Notes: generated from the letters alone by a model not told the origin. A stretch of 64,000 nucleotides of DNA from Clostridium mobile (GCF_018918285.1 NZ_JAHLQF010000003.1:701223-765222), one strand, 5' to 3'. Counted from the first letter of the stretch, positions 9,374-18,504 are shown. Numbers and translations: made by a program.

Positions 9374-9414
9374 AAAAAATGACTTTCCATACTAAAGGAG
9401 AAGTCATTTTTTTT
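9374..9414 (+). terminator. Intrinsic terminator after response regulator
   Basis: AAAAAATGACTT and AAGTCATTTTTTTT pair across a 15-nt loop. It separates the two-component genes from the ABC operon, which therefore needs its own promoter within about 45 bp. Confidence 0.88.
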
Positions 9415-9457
9415 ATATAATTATATAAGGTAGATAAAGATGTGAGGAGATGAATTT

Positions 9458-10393
9458 ATGAGTATAGTTGCTATAGAAAGTTTAACTAGAAAGTTTGGAA
9501 ACTTTGTGGCATTAGATAATGTGAATTTTAAAATAGAAGAGGGAGAAATATATGGATTATTGGGGCCTAATGGTGCCGGGAAAAGCACTATAATAAATAT
9601 AATATGTGGACTATTGAAACCTAATAATGGAAAAATAAAAATATTTAATAAGGATATTAGTGGTGAGAGGAAATTCATAAAGAGTAATATAGGGATAGTT
9701 CCTCAAGATATAGCAATATATGAAGATTTAACGGTATTTGAGAATGTGAAGTTTTTTGGTAGCCTTTATGGACTAAAAGGTAGTAGTTTAAAAGAAAATT
9801 CTTTGACCGCTTTAGAATTTGTGGAACTAGGAGATAAAACAAAAAAATTTCCCAGTGAACTATCGGGAGGAATGAAAAGGAGATTAAATATAGCCTGTGC
9901 CTTAGCTCATAAACCTAAACTTATAATAATGGATGAGCCGACAGTAGGCATAGATCCTCAATCAAGAAATCATATTCTTCAATCTGTAAAAAAATTGAAC
10001 AGTCTTGGCTCTGCTATAATATATACAAGCCATTACATGGAAGAGGTAGAGGAGATATGTAGCAAAATAGCTATAATAGATCATGGAAAACTAATTGCAG
10101 AGGGAACTAAGGATGAGCTAAAGTCTCTTGTTTGGGATAAGCAAAGAATAATAATAACCATTGATTCTCTAAGTAGTATAAATGAAAAGGAAATTAGAAA
10201 AATTCCAGGGGTTAATGAAGTGGTGGTAAAAGATAATAAGGTAGAGATAAGTAGTAACAAGGATATAAATAATATGGAACAAATAATATTGTATTTTACA
10301 AAAAATAACCTATCCATACAAAATGTAGAGTCTAATAAGCCTAACTTAGAAACGGTATTCTTAACCCTTACAGGAAGAAAATTAAGGCATTAG
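9458..10393 (+). CDS. ABC-2 type transporter ATP-binding protein (LnrL-like)
   Basis: A 311-residue ATPase: Walker A GPNGAGKST (about 37-45), signature LSGGMKRR (about 138-145), Walker B LIIMDEPTVGIDP (about 158-170), then a roughly 90-residue C-terminal extension usual in drug- and antibiotic-export ATPases (DrrA/NatA class). Eleven bp upstream of the first permease. It powers the two following permeases, probably exporting or removing an antibiotic or amphiphile from the membrane. Confidence 0.93.
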   Translation: MSIVAIESLTRKFGNFVALDNVNFKIEEGEIYGLLGPNGAGKSTIINIICGLLKPNNGKIKIFNKDISGERKFIKSNIGIVPQDIAIYEDLTVFENVKFFGSLYGLKGSSLKENSLTALEFVELGDKTKKFPSELSGGMKRRLNIACALAHKPKLIIMDEPTVGIDPQSRNHILQSVKKLNSLGSAIIYTSHYMEEVEEICSKIAIIDHGKLIAEGTKDELKSLVWDKQRIIITIDSLSSINEKEIRKIPGVNEVVVKDNKVEISSNKDINNMEQIILYFTKNNLSIQNVESNKPNLETVFLTLTGRKLRH

Positions 10394-10404
10394 GAGAGGA
10401 GATT

Positions 10405-11520
10405 ATGAATTTATTTGCGATAGCCCTAAAAGAAATAAAACATAATTTAAGAGATAAACATTCCATGATTATGATGGTGATATATCCTATAGCTATTATA
10501 TTGATACTAGGATATGCTTTATCAGGCTCCTTTAATAATTCAATTACTTTTAAGTATAATAAAGTGCTTTATAGCATAGAAGGTAAAAATAATAACTTTA
10601 ATGAATTTTTAAAAACCATAAAAGATTTAGGCATTGAAAGTAAGCAAATACAATCTAAAGAGGAAGCGTTAAAAAAAATAGAGAATGGCTCTTACACATG
10701 TTATATAGAGGTAAATGAAGATAAGGGAGAGATAATCTTTTATAAAAATAGCGTATACAGTTTTAAGGGAGATTTAATAGAGACAATACTTCAAAGTTAT
10801 GTGGAGAGGTATAATGCTATAAGAGAAATATCCTTAGAGAATCCTAAAAGCTTAGAGAAAATATTAAAGGATAATGATTTTAACTATGTACAAGAAAGTA
10901 CTATGGAAAAGGGGAAAAAGCCTAGAGCTTTAGATTACTACGCAGTTACCATGTTAACTATGATAATAATGTATGGTTCTTTAGTAGGTTCATTTTCTAT
11001 AGGAGGAGAGTATATTAGAAATACTTTTAATAGAATAATGTGTGCTCCAGTTAGTAAATATGAGATTTTAACTGGTAAGTTATTAGGTAGTGTAATAGCC
11101 ACATTTTCACAAGGGTTAATTGTTATATTGTTTACAAAATATGTGTTTAAGACCTATTGGGGAGAAAACATGACTTTAATTTATATTTTAATATTTTCTC
11201 AAGTTATTATGTCTATTTCATTAGGAGTTGGAGTTGCATTTATGACAAATAAGGAGACTTTATCTAGTTCCTTATTAAATATGATAGTTCCTATAATGAC
11301 ATTTTTAGGAGGAGGATATATTCCACTTGAGAGCTATAATAATAGAGCACTTAATATCATATGTAAACTTTCTCCGTTAAAGTGGACAAACGATGGAATT
11401 TTTGATTATATATATTCTAATAATTATTCAACTGCTTATACTGCAATAATAATAAACTTATGTGTAGCTATATTATTTTTAACTATTTCATCATTAATAT
11501 ATAAAAAGAAGGTGATTTAA
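10405..11520 (+). CDS. ABC-2 type permease (LnrM-like)
   Basis: A 371-residue permease with one N-terminal helix (about 25-42), a large extracellular domain (about 45-175), then five helices. It shows the ABC-2 pattern TFNRIMCAPVSKYEILTGKLLGSV and the C-terminal LSPLKWTNDGIFDYI. It is the first of two homologous permeases expected to form a heterodimer. Its TAA abuts the TTG start of the next gene. Confidence 0.9.
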   Translation: MNLFAIALKEIKHNLRDKHSMIMMVIYPIAIILILGYALSGSFNNSITFKYNKVLYSIEGKNNNFNEFLKTIKDLGIESKQIQSKEEALKKIENGSYTCYIEVNEDKGEIIFYKNSVYSFKGDLIETILQSYVERYNAIREISLENPKSLEKILKDNDFNYVQESTMEKGKKPRALDYYAVTMLTMIIMYGSLVGSFSIGGEYIRNTFNRIMCAPVSKYEILTGKLLGSVIATFSQGLIVILFTKYVFKTYWGENMTLIYILIFSQVIMSISLGVGVAFMTNKETLSSSLLNMIVPIMTFLGGGYIPLESYNNRALNIICKLSPLKWTNDGIFDYIYSNNYSTAYTAIIINLCVAILFLTISSLIYKKKVI

Positions 11521-12672
11521 TTGGATAATATTATAGTGTTATTTACTAATACCTTAAAAAATGTTTTTAGGAAAAAAAGTAGTATAATAATTTATTTTAT
11601 AATACCCATGCTAAGTTTTGTAGCTTCTTTTTATATTTATAACAGTAGTGCTTCTACTAACTCTATGATAAATGTAGGTTTGATAAATAAAGACAATCAG
11701 GTATTAGCTAATGATATGATAGAGTACCTCAAATCTACTAAAAGATTTAAATTTATTACTGGTAGTGAAGATGAATTAAAGGATATGATAGGAGATAGAA
11801 AAATAGAATGCATTATGATTATTCCAGAGGATTTTACCAATAGTATATATGAAGAAAACTCTAATGGAATATACATGTATTCCATAAAAGGAGAACAGGC
11901 TACTGCCCTTATAAAGAATTACAGTAATATATATATTAAGAATTTGATGGATATAAGTAAAGCTTCAGAAGGGGACAGAAATAAATTTAATAAGCTTTAT
12001 GATGGATATAAAGATGGGAGCCTTAAAATTAAAGAGGAAATATTAGAGGATAGTTCACTTAATATAGGGATAACCTATTCCGGTATTGGACTTCTAATAA
12101 TGTTTATGATGTTCGCTACAGGAAATGTATCTAGATTAATGATAAAAGAGAGAAGAAATAGAACTTATTATAGAATATGCGCATCACCGATTAGCTCTAA
12201 AACCTATGTGTTATCCAATGTATTAGCAAATTTATTTGTGGTTTTTCTTCAAGTAATTATAATATTATTATTTATTAAAAAAGTAATAAAAGTAAATACT
12301 TATGTACCTGATAGTTTAATGATATTAATTTTAGTGAGCTTTGGACTGTCAGCCATAGGTATAGGTATGGTTGTCATGGCATTTGCCAAGTCCTCCACCC
12401 AAGGGAGTAATTTAACTACGCTAATAACTATTCCAACTTCTATGTTAGGCGGATGCTTTTGGGAGACATCTTTAATGCCTAAAACTTTACAGAGGGTAAG
12501 CAATTTCATTCCTCAAAAGTGGGCAATTGAGGCCATAAACAAACTACAGCATGGAGTAGATTTTAAAGAGGTCTTTATAAATATTATAATACTTTGGTCT
12601 TTTGCATTAGCTTTATTTCTTATAGCCATATATAAAATGAATGTAGACGATAAAGTTGAAAATTTTGTTTAA
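11521..12672 (+). CDS. ABC-2 type permease (LnrN-like)
   Basis: A 383-residue permease with the same topology as its neighbour: one helix, an ectodomain (about 40-190), five C-terminal helices, and the motif RTYYRICASPISSKTYVLSN. The start is TTG at 11521, directly after the previous stop, with AAGGTGAT as ribosome site inside the upstream gene; this tight coupling suggests equal expression of the pair. Last gene of the exporter operon. Confidence 0.9.
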   Translation: MDNIIVLFTNTLKNVFRKKSSIIIYFIIPMLSFVASFYIYNSSASTNSMINVGLINKDNQVLANDMIEYLKSTKRFKFITGSEDELKDMIGDRKIECIMIIPEDFTNSIYEENSNGIYMYSIKGEQATALIKNYSNIYIKNLMDISKASEGDRNKFNKLYDGYKDGSLKIKEEILEDSSLNIGITYSGIGLLIMFMMFATGNVSRLMIKERRNRTYYRICASPISSKTYVLSNVLANLFVVFLQVIIILLFIKKVIKVNTYVPDSLMILILVSFGLSAIGIGMVVMAFAKSSTQGSNLTTLITIPTSMLGGCFWETSLMPKTLQRVSNFIPQKWAIEAINKLQHGVDFKEVFINIIILWSFALALFLIAIYKMNVDDKVENFV

Positions 12673-12741
12673 TTAATATATTTAGTCATGCTATAATAGA
12701 TGAAGTTAAGTATTATATAGAGTAGAATATGGAGGAATAGT

Positions 12742-13377
12742 ATGAGACTTAGGAAAAAATGGTGGGCAAGGCCAGAGATGGAAGCTTCCGACTTAATAAT
12801 AACTAACCCAAGAGATTATAAGGGTAAATGGAGAGAGGAATTTAAAAATGAAAATCCTATACATTTAGAATTAGGATGTGGAAAAGGTGGATTTATCTCA
12901 AAGTTAGGAGATAAATTTAAAGATACAAATTATGTTGCCGTAGATTTAAAGGATGAAATACTAGTATATGTTAAAAGACAAGTTGAAGAACTAGAATTGA
13001 CTAATGTAAGAATTATACCTTTAAATATAATGTTCATAAGTGAAGTGTTTGAAGAAAATGAAGTAGAAAAGATTTATATAAACTTCTGCAATCCATGGCC
13101 TAAAGATAGACATAATAAAAGAAGACTTACCCATACTAATTTTTTAAATGAGTATAAAAAATTCTTGAAACCTGGTAGTGAAGTTTGGTTTAAAACCGAT
13201 GATAGAGACCTTTTTGATGATTCACAAGAATATTTTAAAGAGGCAGGATTTAATTTAGAATATGTAACTTATGATTTACACAATTCAGGCTTTAAAGAAA
13301 ATATAATGACAGAATATGAAGAGAAATTTTCCTCACAAGGAATGAAAATAATGTTTTTGATAGGAAAAGTTAAATAG
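12742..13377 (+). CDS. trmB: tRNA (guanosine(46)-N7)-methyltransferase
   Basis: A 211-residue Rossmann methyltransferase that uses S-adenosylmethionine to form m7G46 in the tRNA variable loop. Motifs: SAM-binding [10 protein letters not shown] (about 42-51), YVAVDLK, the family-specific [17 protein letters not shown] (about 113-129) with the catalytic Asp, and [11 protein letters not shown]. Length is normal. GGAGG lies 7 bp before the ATG, and a TATAAT box about 45 bp upstream may be its promoter. Confidence 0.96.
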   Translation: MRLRKKWWARPEMEASDLIITNPRDYKGKWREEFKNENPIHLELGCGKGGFISKLGDKFKDTNYVAVDLKDEILVYVKRQVEELELTNVRIIPLNIMFISEVFEENEVEKIYINFCNPWPKDRHNKRRLTHTNFLNEYKKFLKPGSEVWFKTDDRDLFDDSQEYFKEAGFNLEYVTYDLHNSGFKENIMTEYEEKFSSQGMKIMFLIGKVK

Positions 13378-13386
13378 TATTTTATC

Positions 13387-13434
13387 CACCTCCAAGGAAA
13401 TAATATTATTAAAATGAAATTGGAGGTGCTTTTT
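13387..13434 (+). promoter_or_regulatory. Hairpin whose 3' arm is the ribosome site of the DUF3892-like gene
   Basis: CACCTCCAA (13387-13395) pairs perfectly with TTGGAGGTG (13420-13428), the Shine-Dalgarno sequence of the next gene, and a T5 run follows before ATG 13435. As RNA it could act as a terminator for trmB, as a translational lock on the next gene, or both. Confidence 0.6.
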
Positions 13435-13683
13435 ATGTATTTTGATCATACATTTGGTCATACTATTGTAGGAGTAGTTAGAGGTGATGATGGAGTCATC
13501 ACAGCATATAATTTAGATAGCGGAGAGACAGTATCTAAAGAGCAGGCAGTTTTTATGTCAAGACAAACTGCTATAAAGGGAGTGTCTCCTGAAGTAGCAA
13601 AACTAGGAAATGAATTTTTAAGAAGTTTACCTGATGATGATAAATATAATTATCTAAAAAATTTACCTGTGGTAGAAGAGTAA
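13435..13683 (+). CDS. Small DUF3892-like protein
   Basis: An 82-residue acidic protein beginning MYFDHTFGHTIVGVV. The pattern of a hydrophobic strand, DDGVITAYNLDSGETVSKEQAV, then GVSPEV and a C-terminal SLPDDDKYNYLKNLP block resembles small Firmicutes DUF3892 proteins of unknown function. An upstream ATG at 13414 would add seven residues, but it precedes the GGAGGTG ribosome site, so 13435 is preferred. Translation may be controlled by the hairpin covering that site. Confidence 0.75.
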   Translation: MYFDHTFGHTIVGVVRGDDGVITAYNLDSGETVSKEQAVFMSRQTAIKGVSPEVAKLGNEFLRSLPDDDKYNYLKNLPVVEE

Positions 13684-13708
13684 GAGTAATAGAAGACTGA
13701 AAAAAGAC

Positions 13709-13747
13709 GGGCTGCTGATATAATTATCAGTAGCCTATAATTTTTTA
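13709..13747 (+). terminator. Intrinsic terminator
   Basis: GGGCTGCTGATA and TATCAGTAGCCT form a near-perfect stem (one mismatch) with a 4-nt loop, followed shortly by TTTTTTATT. Confidence 0.85.
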
Positions 13748-13792
13748 TTATTATATAATCTATATGTAAAGTTAAAAATGGGAGAGGATAAA

Positions 13793-14809
13793 ATGTTTGA
13801 TAAAAACTACAGAGCTTTAGATGAGGAAATATGGCAGGGAAGAATAGATAGTGAAACTAATTTTGATGCTTTTAGATGGCATCAGTGGATAGAATGTGTT
13901 GATTTAAATAGAGAGGATTTAACTCCTTTTACAGGGAAATTAGGTTTTGCTCTCATAGGTTTTTGTTGCGATGAAGGGGTTAAGAGAAACAAAGGAAGAG
14001 GGGGAGCTTCCAAAGGACCTGAAAGCATTAGAAAGGAATTAGCTAACTTACCTTGTTGCTTTAATGAAGAAGTGAAGATATTTGACATGGGAAATGTATA
14101 TTGTGAAGATATAACATTAGAAGAGAGTCAAAGTCTACTTTCAAAATGTGTAGATAAAATTTTAGATTTAAATTTATTCCCAATAGTAATGGGAGGAGGA
14201 CACGAAACCGCCTTTGGAAACTATAGTGGAATATTAAATAATATTAAGAAAATTGAGGATAAACCTAAAATTGGTATAATAAATTTTGATGCTCACTTCG
14301 ACATAAGACCTTACCCAAATGGAGGCAATTCAGGTACTATGTTTAGGCAAATAGCAGATATATGTAAGGAGGAAAGCTTACCTTATTCATATTTTTGTGT
14401 TGGAGTTCAAAAGCACAGCAATACTGTAGAGCTTTTTAAGACAGCAGAAAGGCTAGGTGTTCAATATATTTTAGCTAAGGATGTTTTATATAGTGATAAT
14501 TGGAATGTCATGGAAAAGTTAGGTGAGTTTATTAAGCATCAGGATTATATTTATGTAACCATATGTACCGATGTATTTTCTTCTGCTTTTGCACCAGGAG
14601 TGAGTGCTATTCAGCCATTAGGATTAAATCCAGAAAAAGCTTTAATATTTTTAAAATATATTTTAAGATATAATAAGGTAGTGAGTTTCGATATAGCAGA
14701 GGTTTCACCAAGGTTTGATTCAGATAATGTTACTGCGAACTTGGCTGCATCCATAATTTTTACTCTAATTAATACATTAAGCAGAATGAATGATTGTGAT
14801 ATTTACTAA
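13793..14809 (+). CDS. Formimidoylglutamase-like ureohydrolase (arginase/agmatinase superfamily)
   Basis: A 338-residue Mn-dependent ureohydrolase. Metal-binding motifs are VMGGGHETAFG and NFDAHFDIRP; the third site reads CTDVFSSAFAPGVSA, where the usual D-x-D is D-V-F. The APGVSA tail and overall length fit the HutG group (formimidoylglutamate to glutamate plus formamide) better than arginase or agmatinase. No other hut genes are nearby; a short-chain reductase follows by 14 bp. An ATG at 13778 precedes the GGGAGAGG ribosome site, so ATG 13793 is the likely start. Confidence 0.8.
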   Translation: MFDKNYRALDEEIWQGRIDSETNFDAFRWHQWIECVDLNREDLTPFTGKLGFALIGFCCDEGVKRNKGRGGASKGPESIRKELANLPCCFNEEVKIFDMGNVYCEDITLEESQSLLSKCVDKILDLNLFPIVMGGGHETAFGNYSGILNNIKKIEDKPKIGIINFDAHFDIRPYPNGGNSGTMFRQIADICKEESLPYSYFCVGVQKHSNTVELFKTAERLGVQYILAKDVLYSDNWNVMEKLGEFIKHQDYIYVTICTDVFSSAFAPGVSAIQPLGLNPEKALIFLKYILRYNKVVSFDIAEVSPRFDSDNVTANLAASIIFTLINTLSRMNDCDIY

Positions 14810-14823
14810 AAGGAAGTGTAAAA

Positions 14824-15555
14824 ATGAATAAGGTAGCACTAGTTACAGGTGGTTCTAGAGGCATAGGCAAAGGAATAGCAATAGAACTTGCAAAAGCAGG
14901 ATATTCTGTAATAATTAATTATAGAAAGGATGAAGATTCCGCAAAAGAAACCTTAAATGCAGTTAAGAGTCTAGGGGGATACGGGGAGATTTATAAATGT
15001 GATGTAAGTTCTTATAAAGACTCTAAAAAAATGATTGAAGATATAATAAGGAAATTTGGTAAACTAGATATATTGGTTAATAATGCAGGAATCTCCAAGG
15101 TAGGACTTTTTATAGATTTTAAAGAAGAGGATTGGGATGACATTATAAATACAAATTTAAAAGGAGTATTTAATTGTTGTCGTAATTCCGTACCATATAT
15201 GTTAGAAAAAAAAGAAGGAGTTATAATAAACATATCCTCCATGTGGGGAGAGGTTGGTGCTTCCTGTGAGGTTATTTACTCAGCATCAAAGGGAGGGATA
15301 AACTCCTTTACTAAGGCACTAGCTAAGGAGTTGGGACCTTCTAATATTAGGGTTAATGCTATTTCTCCAGGGGTAATTAATACTGAAATGAATTGTTGGT
15401 TATCTGAAGAAGATAGAAAGAGACTTGAAGAAGAAATTCCACTATGTAAATTTGGAGAGTGTGAGGATATAGGAAAAGCAGTAGTGTTTTTATGCAGTAA
15501 TTCTTCAAAATATATAACTGGTCAAATAATAACCATAGATGGCGGTATGATATAA
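14824..15555 (+). CDS. Short-chain dehydrogenase/reductase, FabG-like
   Basis: A 243-residue classical SDR: cofactor motif TGGSRGIGKG (about 8-17), NNAG (about 86-89), catalytic Ser in NISSMWG (about 138), and YSASK (about 151-155). It is likely an NADPH-dependent 3-oxoacyl-ACP reductase or related ketoreductase. It is not in a fatty-acid synthesis cluster but 14 bp behind the ureohydrolase gene, so a secondary or specialised role is possible. Length and motifs are intact. Confidence 0.85.
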   Translation: MNKVALVTGGSRGIGKGIAIELAKAGYSVIINYRKDEDSAKETLNAVKSLGGYGEIYKCDVSSYKDSKKMIEDIIRKFGKLDILVNNAGISKVGLFIDFKEEDWDDIINTNLKGVFNCCRNSVPYMLEKKEGVIINISSMWGEVGASCEVIYSASKGGINSFTKALAKELGPSNIRVNAISPGVINTEMNCWLSEEDRKRLEEEIPLCKFGECEDIGKAVVFLCSNSSKYITGQIITIDGGMI

Positions 15556-15563
15556 ACATATTG

Positions 15564-15610
15564 AACCTTCTTACATATAATGTAATAATTATATGTTTTG
15601 GAGGTTTTTT
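15564..15610 (+). promoter_or_regulatory. Terminator-like hairpin overlapping the SIMPL gene ribosome site
   Basis: AACCTTC (15564-15570) pairs with GGAGGTT (15600-15606), and inside it CATATAAT (15574-15581) pairs with ATTATATG (15588-15595). A T6 run follows. The GGAGG of the 3' arm is also the Shine-Dalgarno for ATG 15614, the same arrangement as at 13387-13434. Confidence 0.6.
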
Positions 15611-15613
15611 ATT

Positions 15614-16273
15614 ATGGATAATAATAATAATTATTACTCACATAGTCAGCATAATTTTGAGAGAGGAAGAATGAGATTAAATGGACTAGGAGTTTTGAAA
15701 GTTGAGCCAGACATAGCTATTGTAACTCTAGGAGTAATAACAGAAGATAAGAGTTTAGAAAAAGCTCAAAGGGAGAATGCAATAAGGACTAACAAGGTTA
15801 TAGAAGGATTAAAGAGTATGGGAATAAATGAGGAAGACATAAGTACATTAAGTTATAATATAGAACCTCAATATGATTTTATTGAAGGAAGACAGAAGTT
15901 TAGAGGATATAAAGTGTCAAATATTTTAAATGTTAAAGTAAGAGAAATTAATAGAGTAGGAGAAGTGGTGGATAGAGCAGTACAATCTGGAGCTAACACT
16001 ATTAGTAATATAAAATTTACTGCAGAAAATATAGGCTCATATTACAATAAAGCATTGAAGTTAGCTATAAGAGATGTAGTATTAAAAGCTGTAGAGGTAA
16101 GCGATACATTAAAGGTGCGTCTAAACAAAACACCTGTGAGTATAGTTGAACAAAGTTTGGGAGAAGTTGGAGAATCCACTGCGGAACTAAAAGTTTATGC
16201 AGCATCAACTCCAATAATCCCGGGGGAAATAAATGTAGTGGCTAGAGTAGAGGCAATTTTTTGCTATTATTAA
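15614..16273 (+). CDS. SIMPL domain (DUF541) protein
   Basis: A 219-residue protein. After an Asn-rich N terminus, residues about 20-215 form a SIMPL/DUF541 domain: LNGLGVLKVEPDIAIVTLGV, the ALKLAIRDVVLKA helix and the C-terminal strand INVVARVEAIF. Usual SIMPL proteins carry a signal peptide; none is seen here, so it may be cytoplasmic or leave by another route. An upstream ATG at 15593 is rejected because TTTTGGAGG sits between it and ATG 15614. Function in this family is poorly defined (stress, surface). Confidence 0.85.
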   Translation: MDNNNNYYSHSQHNFERGRMRLNGLGVLKVEPDIAIVTLGVITEDKSLEKAQRENAIRTNKVIEGLKSMGINEEDISTLSYNIEPQYDFIEGRQKFRGYKVSNILNVKVREINRVGEVVDRAVQSGANTISNIKFTAENIGSYYNKALKLAIRDVVLKAVEVSDTLKVRLNKTPVSIVEQSLGEVGESTAELKVYAASTPIIPGEINVVARVEAIFCYY

Positions 16274-16300
16274 AGGCGTGTGATTCACGCCTTTCTCTTT
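16272..16300. terminator. Convergent terminator
   Basis: AAAGGCGTG and CACGCCTTT form a perfect 9-bp stem with a 5-nt loop between the ends of the SIMPL gene (plus) and the ABC permease gene (minus), followed by a T-rich stretch on the plus strand. Confidence 0.85.
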
Positions 16301-16961
16301 ATAAATCTCTATTTTTATATACACTCAAAGATAATAATAATGATATGAGCAATGTGGTTAAGGAGAACAGTAAAAATATAGTGAGGAATTTGGCTGGATT
16401 AGAGGCCATAATATTTAGTATATTTTTCATTATAGGATTATTTTTCTCAATTAATTTTTGTAAAAATCCAGGCAACATTAACCCTCCTATATATACGAAG
16501 AAAGGAAAAATCCTAACAACCGCATATCCAAACTTAAAATACAGTGGGAAGTATACTGAATAAGTTAATAGTATAATTGATATACAAATTAACATTATTG
16601 CATAATCTATAAATTCTACTGGTTGAGCAGTGAAAAAAACATTAAGCAAGAAAAAAGGAATTAAAAATATAGATATATTTATAATCATTATTAATAACGA
16701 AGACAAATATTTTGAAATAACTATATCATCCCTATTTATAGGGAGACTTACTATGACTAAAGAAGATTTATTTTTTTCCTCATATCCTACTATATATTGA
16801 ACTGAAAGATAAACGGTTATTATAATGCCAAGAGTGTAAAGTGGTAATATATTACTTGTTCCAGCAAAAATACCTACAATAATCATAATAAGAGAGTAGG
16901 GAATAGTTACAAAACTAATCTTTCTTTGAAGAAGTATATCTTTAATTATTAAATTCAACAT
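16299..16961 (-). CDS. ABC-2 family permease (second permease of GntR-linked exporter)
   Basis: A 220-residue membrane protein with six predicted helices and the cytoplasmic YEEKNKSSLVIVSLPINRDDIVISKYLSS loop typical of the ABC2_membrane_2 permeases. It is homologous to the next gene upstream (same YDERNKSH..LPITRRELIISKY loop), so the pair probably arose by duplication and forms a heterodimer. Last gene of the minus-strand operon gntR-ATPase-permease-permease. Confidence 0.88.
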   Translation of the reverse strand: MLNLIIKDILLQRKISFVTIPYSLIMIIVGIFAGTSNILPLYTLGIIITVYLSVQYIVGYEEKNKSSLVIVSLPINRDDIVISKYLSSLLIMIINISIFLIPFFLLNVFFTAQPVEFIDYAIMLICISIILLTYSVYFPLYFKFGYAVVRIFPFFVYIGGLMLPGFLQKLIEKNNPIMKNILNIMASNPAKFLTIFLLFSLTTLLISLLLSLSVYKNRDL

Positions 16962-16984
16962 AAAATCACCCTTTTATAATATAT

Positions 16985-17632
16985 TTAATCTAGTTCTTTA
17001 TTAACATAGATTTTTATACAAAAATACATAGATAGAAAGTAAATTAATAACGCAATAATTAAAAGTATATAGGTGTTATTAGAAAGAGTTTGTAAAAGAC
17101 TAGAAAATATATTTATAGTTTCTTTATCGGAAATATTGGATAAAATATTTGCTATTGTAAAGAAGGTAAAGTAAGTTATAAAGGTTATTACTCTACTTTT
17201 AGTAAAACCAAATTTTGAATATACAGGAAACATAAAGGAAGCTAACAATAATGATGTTATAAAAACATTGACTATATCCTTTAAGGTGAAAAAATGTATA
17301 GTTAAAGGTAAGTTCAAGAATTTTGCAGCAAACATAAATAATGTCATTATGCTTAAGGCAATTATATTGTAAATTATTACTGAAATATATTTAGAGATTA
17401 TCAGTTCTCTTCTTGTAATAGGAAGACTATTCAATACAATATGACTTTTATTTCTTTCATCGTAAGCGTAACATCCTGTAATGAAAAAGAAAACCATGGT
17501 TACTGTTACTAAGCCTAAAACCGTTCCACTAGGCATGCTTTTAAAAGAATATGTGCATATAAGCAAGTATATTAATATAGCAATTAAGCTTCTTTTTTGT
17601 ACCAATATATCTTTAACAATTAAATTAAACAT
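16985..17632 (-). CDS. ABC-2 family permease (first permease of GntR-linked exporter)
   Basis: A 215-residue protein with six predicted helices and the loop YDERNKSHIVLNSLPITRREL near residue 57. It follows the ATPase gene by 14 bp and precedes its homologue by 23 bp. Operons of this type (YtrA and PmtR families) export peptides or wall-active compounds or take part in envelope stress; the cargo here is unknown. Confidence 0.88.
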   Translation of the reverse strand: MFNLIVKDILVQKRSLIAILIYLLICTYSFKSMPSGTVLGLVTVTMVFFFITGCYAYDERNKSHIVLNSLPITRRELIISKYISVIIYNIIALSIMTLFMFAAKFLNLPLTIHFFTLKDIVNVFITSLLLASFMFPVYSKFGFTKSRVITFITYFTFFTIANILSNISDKETINIFSSLLQTLSNNTYILLIIALLIYFLSMYFCIKIYVNKELD

Positions 17633-17646
17633 TTTAACACCTCTTT

Positions 17647-18504
17647 TTATTTATTGGCAGTATAAACCATGATGTCTTCTAATGAAGCTTTATCAAAAAC
17701 TACATTTTCGTTAGTAAATAATTTTCGTGTTTTACTTACGTTATTAGTTAAGGCCTCAAAACCAAATGAAGTTTTTCTAACCTTTATAAATTCTTTTTCT
17801 AACTCCCTATCTATAAATTCTTTTGGGCCTTTAACTACAGCATAACTTTCCATTATTTCATCTTTAGGTTTTGAAAAAACTATTTCTCCTTTGTTAATGA
17901 AAGTTATATAATCTGCTATTTTTTCAAGATCTGTAGTTATATGGGTTGAGAAAAACACGCTTTTATTCTCATCTTGTATTAAGGCATATAGTATGTCTAA
18001 AATTTCTTGTCTAAAAACAGGGTCTAGTCCTGAAGTAGGCTCATCCATAATTATTAAATCTGCATTATGGGATAGAGCTATGGCTAAAGAAAATTTCATT
18101 TTCATACCTTTTGAAAGAGCTTTAATTTTCTTTTTAGGGTCTAAATCAAAATCTTTAATGTAGTTATTATAAGTATTATCATCCCAATATTTATAAAAGG
18201 GAGATATTATTCTTTTTATCTCATTTATAGTTAAGTCTTCATAATAATAGTTTTCATCGTAAACAAAGCCTATTTTTTCCTTAATTTCTTTTTCATATTT
18301 TAAGTTGTCTTTACCAAATATTTTGATTTCTCCAGCATCTTTCTTTATAAGATTCATTATGAGCTTTATAGTTGTACTTTTTCCAGCACCATTTGGTCCT
18401 ATAAATCCCATAATATATCCTCTTTCTAGATTAAAACTTATATCTTTCAATGCAAAATTTTTATATTCTTTTCTTAAATTATTAATTTCAAGTATATTGT
18501 TCAT
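17647..18504 (-). CDS. ABC transporter ATP-binding protein (GntR-linked exporter)
   Basis: A 285-residue ATPase: Walker A GPNGAGKST (about 36-44), Q-loop region VYDENYYYEDL, signature LSKGMKMKFSLAIALS (about 129-144; LSKGM replaces LSGGQ, common in this subfamily) and Walker B LIIMDEPTSGLDP. AGGGGGT is its ribosome site, 17 bp after the regulator's stop. It powers the two permeases downstream. Confidence 0.92.
   Translation of the reverse strand: MNNILEINNLRKEYKNFALKDISFNLERGYIMGFIGPNGAGKSTTIKLIMNLIKKDAGEIKIFGKDNLKYEKEIKEKIGFVYDENYYYEDLTINEIKRIISPFYKYWDDNTYNNYIKDFDLDPKKKIKALSKGMKMKFSLAIALSHNADLIIMDEPTSGLDPVFRQEILDILYALIQDENKSVFFSTHITTDLEKIADYITFINKGEIVFSKPKDEIMESYAVVKGPKEFIDRELEKEFIKVRKTSFGFEALTNNVSKTRKLFTNENVVFDKASLEDIMVYTANK

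Noticed and set aside
16261..16563. 100-residue plus-strand frame at the end of the ABC permease gene
   Set aside because: It overlaps a convergent terminator and a well-supported minus-strand permease; no ribosome site.
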